From: Psychroserpens ponticola
GTDB lineage: Bacteria > Bacteroidota > Bacteroidia > Flavobacteriales > Flavobacteriaceae
Direction of reading: 5' to 3'
DNA length: 64,000 nucleotides
Assembly (NCBI RefSeq): GCF_023556315.2
Contig: NZ_CP116221.1
Location: forward strand, 3,796,001-3,860,000
Part shown: positions 9,764-20,387 of the stretch, one piece after another
Numbering within the stretch: position 1 is the stretch's first letter
Layout: each line of letters starts with the position of its first letter
The notes under the pieces: generated by a model
Told to the model about the DNA's origin: nothing
The model's input: only the letters and a program-made list of their open reading frames with translations
Database searches by the model: none
Translations under genes and position numbers: made by a program

Positions 9764-11959
9764 TTAAGATATAACTTGCTTTAAACGCTTCCCAAAGTCT
9801 AAAAGTGCTTTAATTTCTTTTGTACTAGCCAGACGTTGTTTGCTAAAAATAAGTAAACAGTTTCCATTAGATTCAATGTGATAATACGGATTACTTTCAA
9901 AAAAGTGTATCACATCATCATTAAATAGTGTTTTAATAGCTTCTCTATCTTCGCCTACTAAATGAAAACGTTTAGAAAAATCTTGATGATGTTCGAAATT
10001 AATATCAGAAAACCCAGCAAGAGCATATACCTTATCAAATAAACTTTCTCTATCAAGTGTGAACACAGGAATAGATTTATCTAAAACGATATGAAGCATT
10101 GACGTTCTAATGACTTCTTTAGCGATGAATTCGCCTTCAGAAAATTCAATATCAAAAAGCTTAAAACTCTTACTTTTATCTGCTAATTTATTATAAATAT
10201 GATTGATTTGCTTGACTTTAAAAAATAGAAAAGGGTTTAAAAAATGAGTGTCTTTGTTTTTTTCTGCGTTATATATAAGTTTGTAATCATTCGCTATAGT
10301 TTCAAGGTTTTCTTGTCTTTTAGTTAGGTTGTAACCAAAGAGCTTTGGTACAGCAACTATTTTTCTAAGAGCAAAAGGATGCTTAGAGTCAGCATCATGC
10401 ATGTCTAAGCCAATAATATCTAAATGACCTCCTTTTTTAGTAAATGTACTCTGATAATTATTGAGGTTTTCCATTACAGTATGGTCAACAAACTCACATA
10501 AAGAGAAATCTATTATGACGTCATTTTCTTCTGGAATAGCATCAAGTTTTTGTTTTAATCTGTAAAAATTAGCGAAGGTGCAAAAATGTTTTACACTAAC
10601 ATAGTAGTTCGATTTTTCATCATCTTCTCTAAACATCAATACATTTGGTTTTATCCAATGTCTTAAAAATAGAGTGATATTTTTATTAATAATAAAGTGG
10701 ATAATAATTGTGACAATTACACCAGCAGAAATACCAAGAATTAATCCGAATTTTAGTGTTGTTAGTAGTGTAACAAAAAAGATGAAAAGCTGTTCCTTTC
10801 CTATAGAAAAAATCTTTTTAATTAAATCTGGAGAAGCCAATTTATAGCCAGTATATACTAATATTGCCATTAAAGCTGGCAACGGAATTCTTGTTAATTG
10901 AGAACTGAACAATACAATAAAAACGACAAGAAAGAACGCATGAAAAAAGTTTGAAGAGCGATTGGTTCCACCATTATTTACATTTACAGAACTTCTAGCG
11001 ATTACAGTTACAACATTTAAACCACCTAAAAACCCACTTCCAATAGTAGCTAAACCTAAGCCTTTTAAATCCCTGTTTACGTTAGATCGCCGTTTTTCAG
11101 AATCTAATTTATCAACGGCTTTAATACTTAAAAGTGATTCTATACTAGCAATTAAAGTTAGTGAGAACACATTTCCCCAAAACACTAAGCTTCCAATTCC
11201 AGAGAAAGACACCTTAGGTAATTCTGTTGTAATTTCAGAAAAAGAAGGTATTGCTGGAATCATATATTCTTTAGCAATTGGGTTATTTTGATGCAGAACT
11301 AATTCAAAATAATAACTAAAGGCAACTGATAAAAGAACAATCCACATTGGTGCTGGAATAAGCTGCAGATATTTGTTTCGAATTTTTGAGTAGTACACCA
11401 TAATTATGAGACTAATTACACCTGCACCTGCAGCATAAATTAAACCAGTATTTTCATAATGTAAAGCATCATTAATTGTGAAAGGGATTTCTATGAGATA
11501 ATCTATTGTATTTTCTCTTGATATCTTATGACCAAACATGATATGAAATTGTTTACCCAAAATAATTAATCCAATTGCAGCAAGCATACCTTGAATAGCT
11601 GATGACGGAAAGAAATCTGCTAAATTTCCCATTCGTAAAAAACCAAGTAGCATAATTATAGCACCTGAACAAATAATTGCAGCATAAGCAGTCTCTAAAC
11701 CTAATGTAGAAATAGCAACTAAGGTCACACCAACCAACCCATTTCCTGGACCAGTAATTGTTACGTAACTTCCTCCTAATATAGAAACAATAACTCCACC
11801 AACAATAGCTGTTATAATACCAGCTATAGCAGGAGCATCACTAGCCATAGCGAGACCTAAGCCTAGAGGAAGAGCTATTAAACTTACTACAAATCCTGAA
11901 AAGATATTCTTCGGAAGCTGATTAAAAAAGAGCGATATGTTGTTCTTTTTTGGTGTCAT
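9764..11959 (-). CDS. SulP-family anion transporter with STAS domain and C-terminal extension
   Basis: Inner-membrane SulP transporter for sulfate, bicarbonate or another anion. The first 400 or so residues hold about ten membrane segments, starting with IFSGFVVSLIALPLGLGLAMASDAPAIAG cut by short loops. A STAS domain follows (about 450-530: DVIIDFSLCEFVDHTVMENL). Roughly 190 more residues follow STAS, including FALRKIVAVPKLFGYNLTKRQ and FSEGEFIAKEVIRTSMLHIVL. Bacterial SulP proteins are commonly 500-600 residues, so this extension is notable. Its start overlaps the stop of the upstream Usp gene by four bases, so translation is probably coupled. No carbonic anhydrase gene adjoins, which leaves the anion open. 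Confidence 0.88.
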   Translation of the reverse strand: MTPKKNNISLFFNQLPKNIFSGFVVSLIALPLGLGLAMASDAPAIAGIITAIVGGVIVSILGGSYVTITGPGNGLVGVTLVAISTLGLETAYAAIICSGAIIMLLGFLRMGNLADFFPSSAIQGMLAAIGLIILGKQFHIMFGHKISRENTIDYLIEIPFTINDALHYENTGLIYAAGAGVISLIIMVYYSKIRNKYLQLIPAPMWIVLLSVAFSYYFELVLHQNNPIAKEYMIPAIPSFSEITTELPKVSFSGIGSLVFWGNVFSLTLIASIESLLSIKAVDKLDSEKRRSNVNRDLKGLGLATIGSGFLGGLNVVTVIARSSVNVNNGGTNRSSNFFHAFFLVVFIVLFSSQLTRIPLPALMAILVYTGYKLASPDLIKKIFSIGKEQLFIFFVTLLTTLKFGLILGISAGVIVTIIIHFIINKNITLFLRHWIKPNVLMFREDDEKSNYYVSVKHFCTFANFYRLKQKLDAIPEENDVIIDFSLCEFVDHTVMENLNNYQSTFTKKGGHLDIIGLDMHDADSKHPFALRKIVAVPKLFGYNLTKRQENLETIANDYKLIYNAEKNKDTHFLNPFLFFKVKQINHIYNKLADKSKSFKLFDIEFSEGEFIAKEVIRTSMLHIVLDKSIPVFTLDRESLFDKVYALAGFSDINFEHHQDFSKRFHLVGEDREAIKTLFNDDVIHFFESNPYYHIESNGNCLLIFSKQRLASTKEIKALLDFGKRLKQVIS

Positions 11960-12804
11960 CTAATAATTAAGACATCAGTTGGTAATTCAGATAAAATATA
12001 TTCTATATCATGTGGAAATAAGCGATCCCAAAATCCAGTTTTTAAAGGTGCATTCATGATTAATAAATCAGCTCTTACAAATTGAGCATAATGACCAATA
12101 CTATATCCTCTTTTTCCAAAAATGGATTGGGTTTTTGTTTGTAACCCTGTTTTAAAATGTTGAGGAACTTCAGAAATAATTTGTTTTACCCGAGAATCTT
12201 CACGTCTTTTAATACGCTCCTTTACGATTGCAGATTTTCTAAGTGACCTATCATCATCAACACTTACAGAAACTTCTTGTTTTGTGATTTCTTCAACTAT
12301 AGTGATTTTTTTTGATTGTAATTTATGAGACACATAATAGGCTGTAGAAATGGTTTGCTTTGTTTTTGGGTCATTCAAACCATTAACAACAATGTGTTTA
12401 CAAGGTACTCTTTCTACTGAGGGGTTAATAAGTAATAAAATAGAACACTTAGCTTGACGTGTAATTTTTCTTGCAATTGTACCTAAATAATATTGCATAA
12501 AATTTTCCTTTTGTAAAGCCCCTAAAATCAAAAGGTTTACTTGTTTTTGTTCAGATGTAGATAGTATAACATCAACAGGCTCACCTGTTTTAAATACGAT
12601 CTCATAGTTGAGGTTTTGTTTAATAAAAGGGACTAAAATATCTTGAAGTTTCTGTTCTTTTTCTGAAGATGTTTTACCAACATGTATAAGCACTAATTTA
12701 CTCTCAAAAAACAAAGACAACCTTGCTGCTTCGTAAATATTTGCTTTTAGGTTTGGAGAAAATGCAACACCAATACCAATAGTATGAAAATTTATTTTAT
12801 TCAA
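11956..12804 (-). CDS. Tandem universal stress protein
   Basis: Two Usp domains in one chain of 282 residues. The first (about 1-140) has the usual start FHTIGIGVAFSPNLKANIYEAARLS cut here to its key parts (IGIGVAFSP, AARLSLFF, KLVLIHVG) and ends in the GTIARKITRQAKCSILLL ATP-loop-like segment. The second (about 140-282) includes KHIVVNGLNDPKT, KKITIVEEI and DLLIMNAPLKTGFWDRLF. Its gene overlaps the SulP transporter by four bases, so it probably acts with that transporter, for example as a regulatory nucleotide sensor; this is inference from the gene pairing only. Confidence 0.82.
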   Translation of the reverse strand: MNKINFHTIGIGVAFSPNLKANIYEAARLSLFFESKLVLIHVGKTSSEKEQKLQDILVPFIKQNLNYEIVFKTGEPVDVILSTSEQKQVNLLILGALQKENFMQYYLGTIARKITRQAKCSILLLINPSVERVPCKHIVVNGLNDPKTKQTISTAYYVSHKLQSKKITIVEEITKQEVSVSVDDDRSLRKSAIVKERIKRREDSRVKQIISEVPQHFKTGLQTKTQSIFGKRGYSIGHYAQFVRADLLIMNAPLKTGFWDRLFPHDIEYILSELPTDVLIIR

Positions 12805-12939
12805 GCGCTATTTAAATCAATTTTGATGGTAAGTTAGTGCTTTTTTTGTGCTTACAAAAGAATAAATTATTAAGTAGGTTTTTGTTGTTTTTTAAGTAGT
12901 TAAAATTGGTTTATCTTTAGCTTTCAAAATTTTAGATAT

Positions 12940-14787
12940 ATGTTAGAATTAGCCGGAATTATCATCCTTGGTATATTAGCTCAATGGGTTGCTTGGAAAT
13001 TTAAAATACCTGCTATTTTACCTTTGATTTTAATTGGACTTTTAGTAGGACCAATTGCTGCAGAATTTCTTTCAGAAGACGGTACCAAATGGGTTGAGCC
13101 GATTTGGAATGGAAAAGAAGGCTTGTTTCCTGGAGAAAGCTTGTTTTATTTCGTTTCATTAGCGATTAGTATTATTCTTTTTGAAGGTGGACTTACATTA
13201 AAACTTAGTGAAATTAAGAATGTCGGACCTGTAATTTCTAAGCTCATTACAGTTGGATCTATTGTAACTTTTTTTGGCGCAGCAGTTGCTGCTCATTTTA
13301 TTTTTAATTTGAGTTGGGAGATTTCATTTTTATTTTCAGGTTTAATTATTGTTACTGGACCTACAGTAATTACGCCAATTCTAAGAAATATTCCTCTTAA
13401 AAAAGACGTGTCTGCGGTTTTGAAATGGGAAGGTATTTTAATTGACCCAATTGGAGCATTAGTTGCCGTATTAGTTTATGAATTTATTAGTGTTGATGCA
13501 GGAGGAGAATTTACTAAAACAGCACTTATTGAATTTGGTAAAATAGTATTGTTTGGTTCTACATTTGGATTCACATTTGCCCATGCACTTAATTTTATTC
13601 TGAACAGAAAGTTAGTTCCACATTATTTAATGAACGTATTTTCATTAGCTGCGGTATTAGGTGTTTTTGTATTGTCTGACACCTTTGCTCATGAGTCTGG
13701 TTTGTTAGCCGTTGTAGTAATGGGAATGGTTTTAGGGAATTCCAATTCTCCATTTTTAAAAGACATTTTATATTTTAAAGAATCACTTAGTGTATTACTT
13801 ATTTCAATACTTTTTATTTTACTAGCCGCTAATATTAATTTTGATGAATTATTATTAATTTATAACTGGAAAACCGCGTTGCTTTTTGCAGCTGTAGTTT
13901 TTATCATAAGACCTTTTGGAGTGTTTTTAAGTACATATGGATCAAAGCTAAAACTAAATGAAAAGTTATTTATAAGTTGGGTTGGTCCTCGTGGTATTGT
14001 AGCAGCTGGTATTGCTTCACTTTTTGGTCTTAAACTAGCAAGTAAAGGTGTCGCTGGAGCCGAATATATAACACCATTAGTGTTTGTGATTGTTTTAGGA
14101 ACCGTATTATTAAATGCGACTACAGCGCGTTTATTTGCTAAGGTAGTTGGTGTGTTTTTAACAAAATCTGATGGAATTTTAATTATTGGAGCCTCAAAAG
14201 TATCTCGATTATTAGGACACTATTTAGAGTCAAATGGTAGACATGTAGTGTTAATAGATAGCAACCAAAATAATATAGCTAAAGCAAAAGAATTAGGTTT
14301 AGAAGCTTTGAGTACTAATATTTATTCGGAGACATTGACTGATAATATTGAATTGAATGCTGTTGGATATTTAATGGCAATGACAGGTAATTCAGACATT
14401 AATAAGTATGCAATTAATAAATTTAGTAAACAGTTTGGAGAAAATGGTTCTTTTAGATTGGTTACAACGGATGAAATGAACAACTCTGAAAACAATCCTA
14501 AAGAAGGTTTGTTTTCACATACTGATGATTATAGTCGATTAACAGAAGTTACACGCAAATTCCCTTCTATACAAGAAATAGAAATTAATAATAAGGAGCA
14601 TTATGATAGTCTGATTGAAATCACAAATAGTGATAAAGACATGATTCCTTTATTTTTAAAAGATGATGATTCCGAACTCCACATCATTTCATCTTATAAT
14701 ACTAATGTTGATAGTATTGGAGAAAAATGTAAATTAGTTTATTTAGGAAAGCCATTTGATGTTGAAGCGGTTGCAAATGAAGATTAA
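12940..14787 (+). CDS. CPA1-type Na+(K+)/H+ antiporter with TrkA-N domain
   Basis: Monovalent cation/proton antiporter. About twelve membrane segments in residues 1-400 ([43 protein letters not shown]) are followed by a cytosolic RCK/TrkA-N Rossmann domain from about residue 410 ([30 protein letters not shown]). The C-terminal part of about 80 residues carries no recognisable motif. Such NhaP2/KefC-like fusions regulate pH and cation balance in response to NAD(H) or a ligand. The final four codons overlap the stop of the convergent lepA. The start ATG lies just after an AT-rich intergenic region without a clear Shine-Dalgarno site. Confidence 0.9.
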   Translation: MLELAGIIILGILAQWVAWKFKIPAILPLILIGLLVGPIAAEFLSEDGTKWVEPIWNGKEGLFPGESLFYFVSLAISIILFEGGLTLKLSEIKNVGPVISKLITVGSIVTFFGAAVAAHFIFNLSWEISFLFSGLIIVTGPTVITPILRNIPLKKDVSAVLKWEGILIDPIGALVAVLVYEFISVDAGGEFTKTALIEFGKIVLFGSTFGFTFAHALNFILNRKLVPHYLMNVFSLAAVLGVFVLSDTFAHESGLLAVVVMGMVLGNSNSPFLKDILYFKESLSVLLISILFILLAANINFDELLLIYNWKTALLFAAVVFIIRPFGVFLSTYGSKLKLNEKLFISWVGPRGIVAAGIASLFGLKLASKGVAGAEYITPLVFVIVLGTVLLNATTARLFAKVVGVFLTKSDGILIIGASKVSRLLGHYLESNGRHVVLIDSNQNNIAKAKELGLEALSTNIYSETLTDNIELNAVGYLMAMTGNSDINKYAINKFSKQFGENGSFRLVTTDEMNNSENNPKEGLFSHTDDYSRLTEVTRKFPSIQEIEINNKEHYDSLIEITNSDKDMIPLFLKDDDSELHIISSYNTNVDSIGEKCKLVYLGKPFDVEAVANED

Positions 14788-16580
14788 TCATTCAACTTCA
14801 AAACAGCCATAAATGCTTGCTGTGGAATTTCAACATTTCCTACTTGACGCATGCGTTTTTTACCTTTTTTCTGTTTCTCTAAAAGCTTACGTTTACGTGA
14901 AATATCTCCACCATAACATTTTGCAGTTACATCTTTACGCAAGGCTTTAATTGTTTCTCTAGAAATTATTTTAGCACCAATTGCTGCTTGAATAGGAATA
15001 TCAAACTGTTGTCTTGGGATAAGTTCTTTTAGTTTTTCACACATTTTCTTCCCAATGTTTTGTGCATTATCTGTATGAATTAAAGCAGATAGTGCATCTA
15101 CGGTTTGTGCATTTAATAAAATATCTAATCGAACCAATTTAGAAACTTTCATTCCAATAGGCGAATAATCAAAAGAAGCATAGCCCTTAGATACTGTTTT
15201 AAGACGATCATAAAAATCGAAAACAATTTCTGCAAGTGGCATTTCAAAAGTTAATTCAACACGTTCTGTTGTTAAATAAGTTTGATTTAAAACCATTCCA
15301 CGTTTCTCGATACAAAGCGACATGACATTTCCAACAAAATCTGCTTTTGTTATAATAGTCGCTTTAATAAACGGCTCTTCAACACGATTTACAGTTGTAG
15401 GCTCAGGTAAATCGGAAGGATTATTTACAATAAAAGCTTCATCTGGATTTTTATTTGTGTAAGCATGATACGACACGTTAGGAACTGTAGTTATAACAGT
15501 CATGTCAAATTCCCGCTCTAAACGTTCTTGAATAATTTCCATGTGAAGCATTCCTAAGAATCCACAACGGAAACCAAAACCTAAAGCTGCCGAACTTTCT
15601 GGTTGAAATACTAAAGAGGCATCATTCAATTGAAGTTTTTCCATTGAGTTACGAAGCTCTTCATAGTCTTCAGTGTCTACAGGATAAATACCAGCAAATA
15701 CCATAGGTTTTACATCTTCAAACCCTTCAACGATATTGGTTGTTGGATTTGCAAAATCGGTGATGGTATCACCAACTTTTACTTCTTTAGCGGTTTTAAT
15801 TCCTGTTATTAAATAACCAACATCACCAGCTTTAACACTTTTTTTAGCAACCTGATTTAATTTTAAGGTACCAACTTCATCAGCAAAATATTCTTTATCT
15901 GTAGCGACAAATTTAATTTTTTGTCCTTTTTTAATTTCACCATTAAAAACTCTAAAATAGGTTTCAATTCCTCTAAATGTATTGTAAACCGAATCAAAAA
16001 TCAAGGCTTGTAATGGTGCATCAGGATCTCCTTTTGGAGCTGGAACACGTTCAATAATTGCTTTTAAAATATTATCTACACCAAAACCCGTTTTTCCACT
16101 TGCGTGAATGACCTCTTCAGGATCACAACCTAAAAGGTCAACGATATCATCTGTAACTTCTTCTGGATTCGCACTAGGTAAATCAACTTTGTTTAGTACT
16201 GGAATAATTTCTAAATCATTTTCTAAAGCAAGATATAGGTTAGAAATAGTTTGCGCTTGTATACTTTGAGCAGCATCTACAATCAATAAAGCACCTTCAC
16301 AGGCAGCAATAGAGCGTGATACTTCATAAGAAAAATCAACGTGACCAGGAGTATCAATAAGATTAAGTACATATTCTTGACCTTCAAATGTATATTCCAT
16401 TTGAATGGCATGTGATTTAATAGTGATACCACGTTCACGTTCCAAATCCATACTATCTAAAAGCTGGTCTTGTTTTTCACGTGCTGTAACTGCACCAGTA
16501 AAATCGAGTAAACGATCTGCTAATGTACTTTTTCCGTGGTCAATATGTGCAATAATGCAAAAATTTCTGATATACTTCAT
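14784..16580 (-). CDS. lepA: Elongation factor 4 (back-translocating GTPase LepA)
   Basis: Ribosome-associated GTPase. Seen: the P-loop [15 protein letters not shown], the switch region [27 protein letters not shown], and the LepA-specific C-terminal domain (residues about 490-598) with [20 protein letters not shown] and [16 protein letters not shown]. The 598-residue length is the family norm. It is a single-copy housekeeping gene, convergent with the antiporter gene and divergent from the barrel protein gene. Confidence 0.97.
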   Translation of the reverse strand: MKYIRNFCIIAHIDHGKSTLADRLLDFTGAVTAREKQDQLLDSMDLERERGITIKSHAIQMEYTFEGQEYVLNLIDTPGHVDFSYEVSRSIAACEGALLIVDAAQSIQAQTISNLYLALENDLEIIPVLNKVDLPSANPEEVTDDIVDLLGCDPEEVIHASGKTGFGVDNILKAIIERVPAPKGDPDAPLQALIFDSVYNTFRGIETYFRVFNGEIKKGQKIKFVATDKEYFADEVGTLKLNQVAKKSVKAGDVGYLITGIKTAKEVKVGDTITDFANPTTNIVEGFEDVKPMVFAGIYPVDTEDYEELRNSMEKLQLNDASLVFQPESSAALGFGFRCGFLGMLHMEIIQERLEREFDMTVITTVPNVSYHAYTNKNPDEAFIVNNPSDLPEPTTVNRVEEPFIKATIITKADFVGNVMSLCIEKRGMVLNQTYLTTERVELTFEMPLAEIVFDFYDRLKTVSKGYASFDYSPIGMKVSKLVRLDILLNAQTVDALSALIHTDNAQNIGKKMCEKLKELIPRQQFDIPIQAAIGAKIISRETIKALRKDVTAKCYGGDISRKRKLLEKQKKGKKRMRQVGNVEIPQQAFMAVLKLND

Positions 16581-16732
16581 AAATCAAATCTCCTTTAAAA
16601 GATGCTGCAAATATAATTGATTTCTAACGCATAAAAAGGCATAAATGTTTACAAAACCATAAGAAGTATGGAAAATCAGTAATTTGGATTTAAAAACAAA
16701 TGTTATATTGCAATTCAAAACCCTAATTAAAT

Positions 16733-19147
16733 TTGAAATCCCTACTCAATTTTACGTTCATATTGTTATGCTCACTCTTGAGCTATGGACAGAGCCTATC
16801 TGTTTCTGGAACTATAATTGACATCGATAAGAACCCAATTGAATTCGCTAACGTTATTATATTAAATGAAGATGAGAGCGAAATTTTAAAAGGGATTTCA
16901 ACGGATGATAATGGTTTTTTTAATCTTATTAATTTAGCACCTAACACTTACATATTAAAAATAAGTTATATAGGTTTTGAAGATTTTAATCAAAAGATAG
17001 TACTTACAGGTCATTTAGATTTGAGAATAATTGAACTTAATCAAGTTTCAGAAAGCTTAGATGAGGTGAGTATTTTGGTTAAGAAACCAACCATAAAACG
17101 GGAAGCTGACCGATTGGTATTCAATATTGAAAAGACTGCGCTAGTTGAAGGAAATATGCTTCAAGTCTTAAAAAGCACACCAGGTGTTTTAGTTATTGGT
17201 GATGAAATTACAGTTAAAAACACTAACCCAACAGTTTATATTAACAATCGGAAAGTCAATTTATCTTCCGAAGATTTAAATCAATTATTAACTGGATCTT
17301 CTGCAAATGCAATAAAATCTGTTGAAGTGATTACAAACCCTTCAGCGAGGTATGACGCAGAAAGTGGAGTGGTCATAAACATTGTAATGAGTAAGAACCT
17401 CATTACAGGATATAGAGGAAGTGTTTTTGCGAACTATACACAAGGTGTTTTTCCAAATTATACTGCAGGAACTAGTCATTTTTTTAAAAACGAAGACATT
17501 AGTCTTAATGTGAATTATAGTTATTCTAAAGACAAAGTTAATAGAGATGGTGATGACACGGTTAATTTTCTAAATAATTCTAATCTACTTAATCAAAGCT
17601 GGCAATCATTATCTAATAGAAATACATGGTCTGAAACCCATAATATCAATGCTAATTTTGATTACTTCATTAACGAAAGTAGTACATTAAGTGTATCTTC
17701 AAACGCTTTATATATTCCATATTTTAAATACAAAATTGCAAGTAATAACATAATTAGTGATGTTAATGGTGATTTTTTATCTCGATTTACTGCAGATAAT
17801 TTATCGAGAGATAATAAGTATAACTTGGCTTTTGATATCGATTTTAGTCACAGTTTTACAAAAGGAGAATTAGCTGTAAATGCACATTATACAACTTATA
17901 ATTATGAAAGAAACCAAAGTGTAATCAGTAACGCTTTTGACATAAATAATTCGTTTCTAAATGCAAGTGCTTTTAACACAAATAACAATCAAGACACTAA
18001 TATTTTTGCTGGAAAAATAGATTATAGTTTACCTATAGATGACTCCTCAAATTTTGAAACAGGACTTAAGTTTTCTAGAACAAATGCAGAAAGTGATATC
18101 ACACAGTTTGATGTAGATCTTAATACAGGAAATGAAACTATTGATGCTTTAAATTCTGATGCTTTTAATTACGACGAAACTATTTTCGCTGCTTATGTTA
18201 ACTATGATATGAGTATCGAAAAATGGAGTGTTAATGCAGGATTACGTGTTGAACAGACTAACATTAAAGGCAATTCACCATTAACAAATATTAGCAATAC
18301 ACAAGACTATTTTGAATGGTTTCCAAACGCTAGTTTGCAATACAGTATTTCGGATAATTATAATGTATATGTCAACTACAAACGAAGTATTGCTCGACCA
18401 AGTTATGCGGCTTTAAATCCGTTTCAATTTTTCTTAAATGATAATTATGTGGTTTCGGGAAACCCATTTTTACAACCAACGTTTACAGATCATATCAAAG
18501 TGGGAACAAACATTACCGATTACTTTACATTTGAAGCGTATTATCAAAATTTTGATGGCGCAATTTCTGAAGTACCTAGACAAAATAACAACACAAATGA
18601 TATTGAATACATTTCAGTAAATTTTGATAAAACAGTAGAATTTGGTTTTGATTTTATCACGAATTTTGATCTTACAAATCGATGGTCAGTTTATGCTGTG
18701 ACCTCGTTTTATAATTTAGAAGAAGAAACAGATTTTGGACAAGGTTTTGTAACCCAAGACCAATGGTCTAATTATTCTGAATTACAAAATGATTTTACAT
18801 TATTAAAAGACAATAGCTTAAATATTAGCTTTGTCTTAACTTGGGTTGGGAAAAATTTACAAGGTTTTCAAGTTGTTGACAACCGATTGTTTTCTGAATT
18901 TGCTGTTTCAAAATCTATTTTAAATAAAAAGGGCATCATATCACTTTCTGTAAGTGATTTATTCAATATGCATGATTATGATTTGTCTACTAAATACCAA
19001 AATCAGTCTAATAGACAATTTGTCGATATTGATAATCGTTATATCAGACTAGGTTTTAGATATAAATTCGGAAATACAAAACTAAACAGTAATGCTCGTG
19101 CTATTGATACCGAAGAACGAGATCGTTTAGAAAAGAAAACAAAATAA
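16733..19147 (+). CDS. Outer-membrane beta-barrel protein, CarboxypepD_reg / TonB-receptor-like
   Basis: Outer-membrane protein of the Bacteroidetes OMP_b-brl_3 type. A TTG start codon is directly followed by a good signal peptide (KSLLNFTFILLCSLLSYGQ), and there is no upstream ATG in frame, so I accept TTG. A CarboxypepD_reg-like domain (VSGTIIDIDKNPIEFANVII to LAPNTYILKISYIGF, about residues 23-105) precedes a plug-like region (STPGVLVIGDEITVKNTNPT) and then a long barrel with aromatic strands, ending near NRYIRLGFRYKFGN. No TonB box is recognisable, no SusD partner is adjacent, and the ligand is unknown. Confidence 0.85.
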   Translation: MKSLLNFTFILLCSLLSYGQSLSVSGTIIDIDKNPIEFANVIILNEDESEILKGISTDDNGFFNLINLAPNTYILKISYIGFEDFNQKIVLTGHLDLRIIELNQVSESLDEVSILVKKPTIKREADRLVFNIEKTALVEGNMLQVLKSTPGVLVIGDEITVKNTNPTVYINNRKVNLSSEDLNQLLTGSSANAIKSVEVITNPSARYDAESGVVINIVMSKNLITGYRGSVFANYTQGVFPNYTAGTSHFFKNEDISLNVNYSYSKDKVNRDGDDTVNFLNNSNLLNQSWQSLSNRNTWSETHNINANFDYFINESSTLSVSSNALYIPYFKYKIASNNIISDVNGDFLSRFTADNLSRDNKYNLAFDIDFSHSFTKGELAVNAHYTTYNYERNQSVISNAFDINNSFLNASAFNTNNNQDTNIFAGKIDYSLPIDDSSNFETGLKFSRTNAESDITQFDVDLNTGNETIDALNSDAFNYDETIFAAYVNYDMSIEKWSVNAGLRVEQTNIKGNSPLTNISNTQDYFEWFPNASLQYSISDNYNVYVNYKRSIARPSYAALNPFQFFLNDNYVVSGNPFLQPTFTDHIKVGTNITDYFTFEAYYQNFDGAISEVPRQNNNTNDIEYISVNFDKTVEFGFDFITNFDLTNRWSVYAVTSFYNLEEETDFGQGFVTQDQWSNYSELQNDFTLLKDNSLNISFVLTWVGKNLQGFQVVDNRLFSEFAVSKSILNKKGIISLSVSDLFNMHDYDLSTKYQNQSNRQFVDIDNRYIRLGFRYKFGNTKLNSNARAIDTEERDRLEKKTK

Positions 19148-19186
19148 TTCATCTTTTTATGTCCATCCAAAATAAGGAAGAATCTA

Positions 19187-20299
19187 TCAATCTTGCCATT
19201 CAGCAATAAATAGATTCGTATCTCTTCCGCCTCCATTATTTCTATTAGACGAGAAGGCTAAATATTTCCCATCATTAGAAAACACAGGAAACGCATCAAA
19301 AGTTTCGCCATGCGTGACACGCTCTAGATTTTTCCCATCTAAATCAATTAAGTATAAATTGAAGGGGAATCCACGCTCAGCTTCAAAGTTTGATGAGAAT
19401 AAAACTTTATTTCCTGATGGATGAAAAAACGGACTCCAATTCGCATTTCCTAAATCGGTTAGCTGACGCAAGTCACTACCATCTGCATTGCAAATGTATA
19501 ATTCCATTTCTGTTGGTTCAACCAAACCTTCAGCTAATAAATCTTTATAATCTTTGATTTCTTTTTTAGTTTTAGGACGAGATGAACGGAAAATTAATTT
19601 AGTGCCATCTGGAGAAAAGAAAGCACCACCATCATAACCTAATTCATGAGTAATTTGCTTTACATCACTACCATCAATATTCATTGTGTACAATTCTAAA
19701 TCGCCACTTCTTGTTGAGGTAAATACAATTTTATCGCCTTTTGGAGAGACTGTTGGTTCTGCATCATAGCCAACTTCATTCGTTAACTGCTTTACAATAT
19801 TACCCTCTAAATCTGCCACAAAAATATCATAACTGTCGTAGATTGGCCAGATGTATTTTCCGTTTTTACGCAAAGGTGTGTCTGGACATTTATCTTGTTT
19901 TAAATGTGTAGACGCATAAATGATATGCTTATTGTCAGGTAAAAAATAAGCACAGGTGGTTCTTCCTTTTCCAGTACTTACCATTGGAGGTATACTCTCT
20001 TTAAAGGAGTCATCAGCATTCATTAAAAACATTTGATCACAACCAACATTCCAGGCCTTATAATTAGATTGAAATACAAGTTGTTTGTCATCAAAACTCC
20101 AATAGGCTTCCGCATTATCTCCACCAAAAGTCACTTGACGAATGGATTTAAAATGTTTTTCTTCAGGATAAATCAAACTGTCTTTTGTAGTTTCTACAGT
20201 TTGTATTTGAGCATCTTTTTCAGATTCTAAATTTGTTTTTTTGTCGTTTTTGCAATTAAAAATTAAAACGCAGAAAACTAAAACGTATAGATATTTCAT
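19187..20299 (-). CDS. TolB-like WD40/PD40 beta-propeller lipoprotein
   Basis: Secreted lipoprotein (YLYVLVFCVLIFNCKND, lipobox Cys) made of repeated PD40-type blades: AYWSFDDKQLVFQSN, FLPDNKHIIYAS, VSPKGDKIVFTSTRSG, FSPDGTKLIFRSSRP, FHPSGNKVLFSSN and FSNDGKYLAFSSNRN. This is a TolB-like propeller of six or more blades, with no additional enzyme domain. No tol-pal genes are beside it, so it should not be named tolB. It is divergently arranged with the M28 peptidase gene; the shared intergenic region holds a palindromic repeat. Confidence 0.83.
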   Translation of the reverse strand: MKYLYVLVFCVLIFNCKNDKKTNLESEKDAQIQTVETTKDSLIYPEEKHFKSIRQVTFGGDNAEAYWSFDDKQLVFQSNYKAWNVGCDQMFLMNADDSFKESIPPMVSTGKGRTTCAYFLPDNKHIIYASTHLKQDKCPDTPLRKNGKYIWPIYDSYDIFVADLEGNIVKQLTNEVGYDAEPTVSPKGDKIVFTSTRSGDLELYTMNIDGSDVKQITHELGYDGGAFFSPDGTKLIFRSSRPKTKKEIKDYKDLLAEGLVEPTEMELYICNADGSDLRQLTDLGNANWSPFFHPSGNKVLFSSNFEAERGFPFNLYLIDLDGKNLERVTHGETFDAFPVFSNDGKYLAFSSNRNNGGGRDTNLFIAEWQD

Positions 20300-20313
20300 A
20301 TTTAGATTTTATC

Positions 20314-20340
20314 CTGCAAGGTTTTTAAAACCTTATAGGT
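20314..20340. repeat. REP-like palindrome in divergent intergenic region
   Basis: A perfect 17-bp palindrome (AAGGTTTTTAAAACCTT, 20318-20334) sits inside a slightly longer near-palindrome, between the divergent TolB-like and M28 genes. I recall similar CAAGGTTTT-AAAACCTT palindromes being common in Flavobacteriaceae genomes, so it may be a dispersed repeat rather than a promoter operator, but no second copy was noticed in this window. Confidence 0.45.
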
Positions 20341-20387
20341 TTGATTAGAATATTAACTAAATTTGTTCAAAATTAAGACTTCATAAG

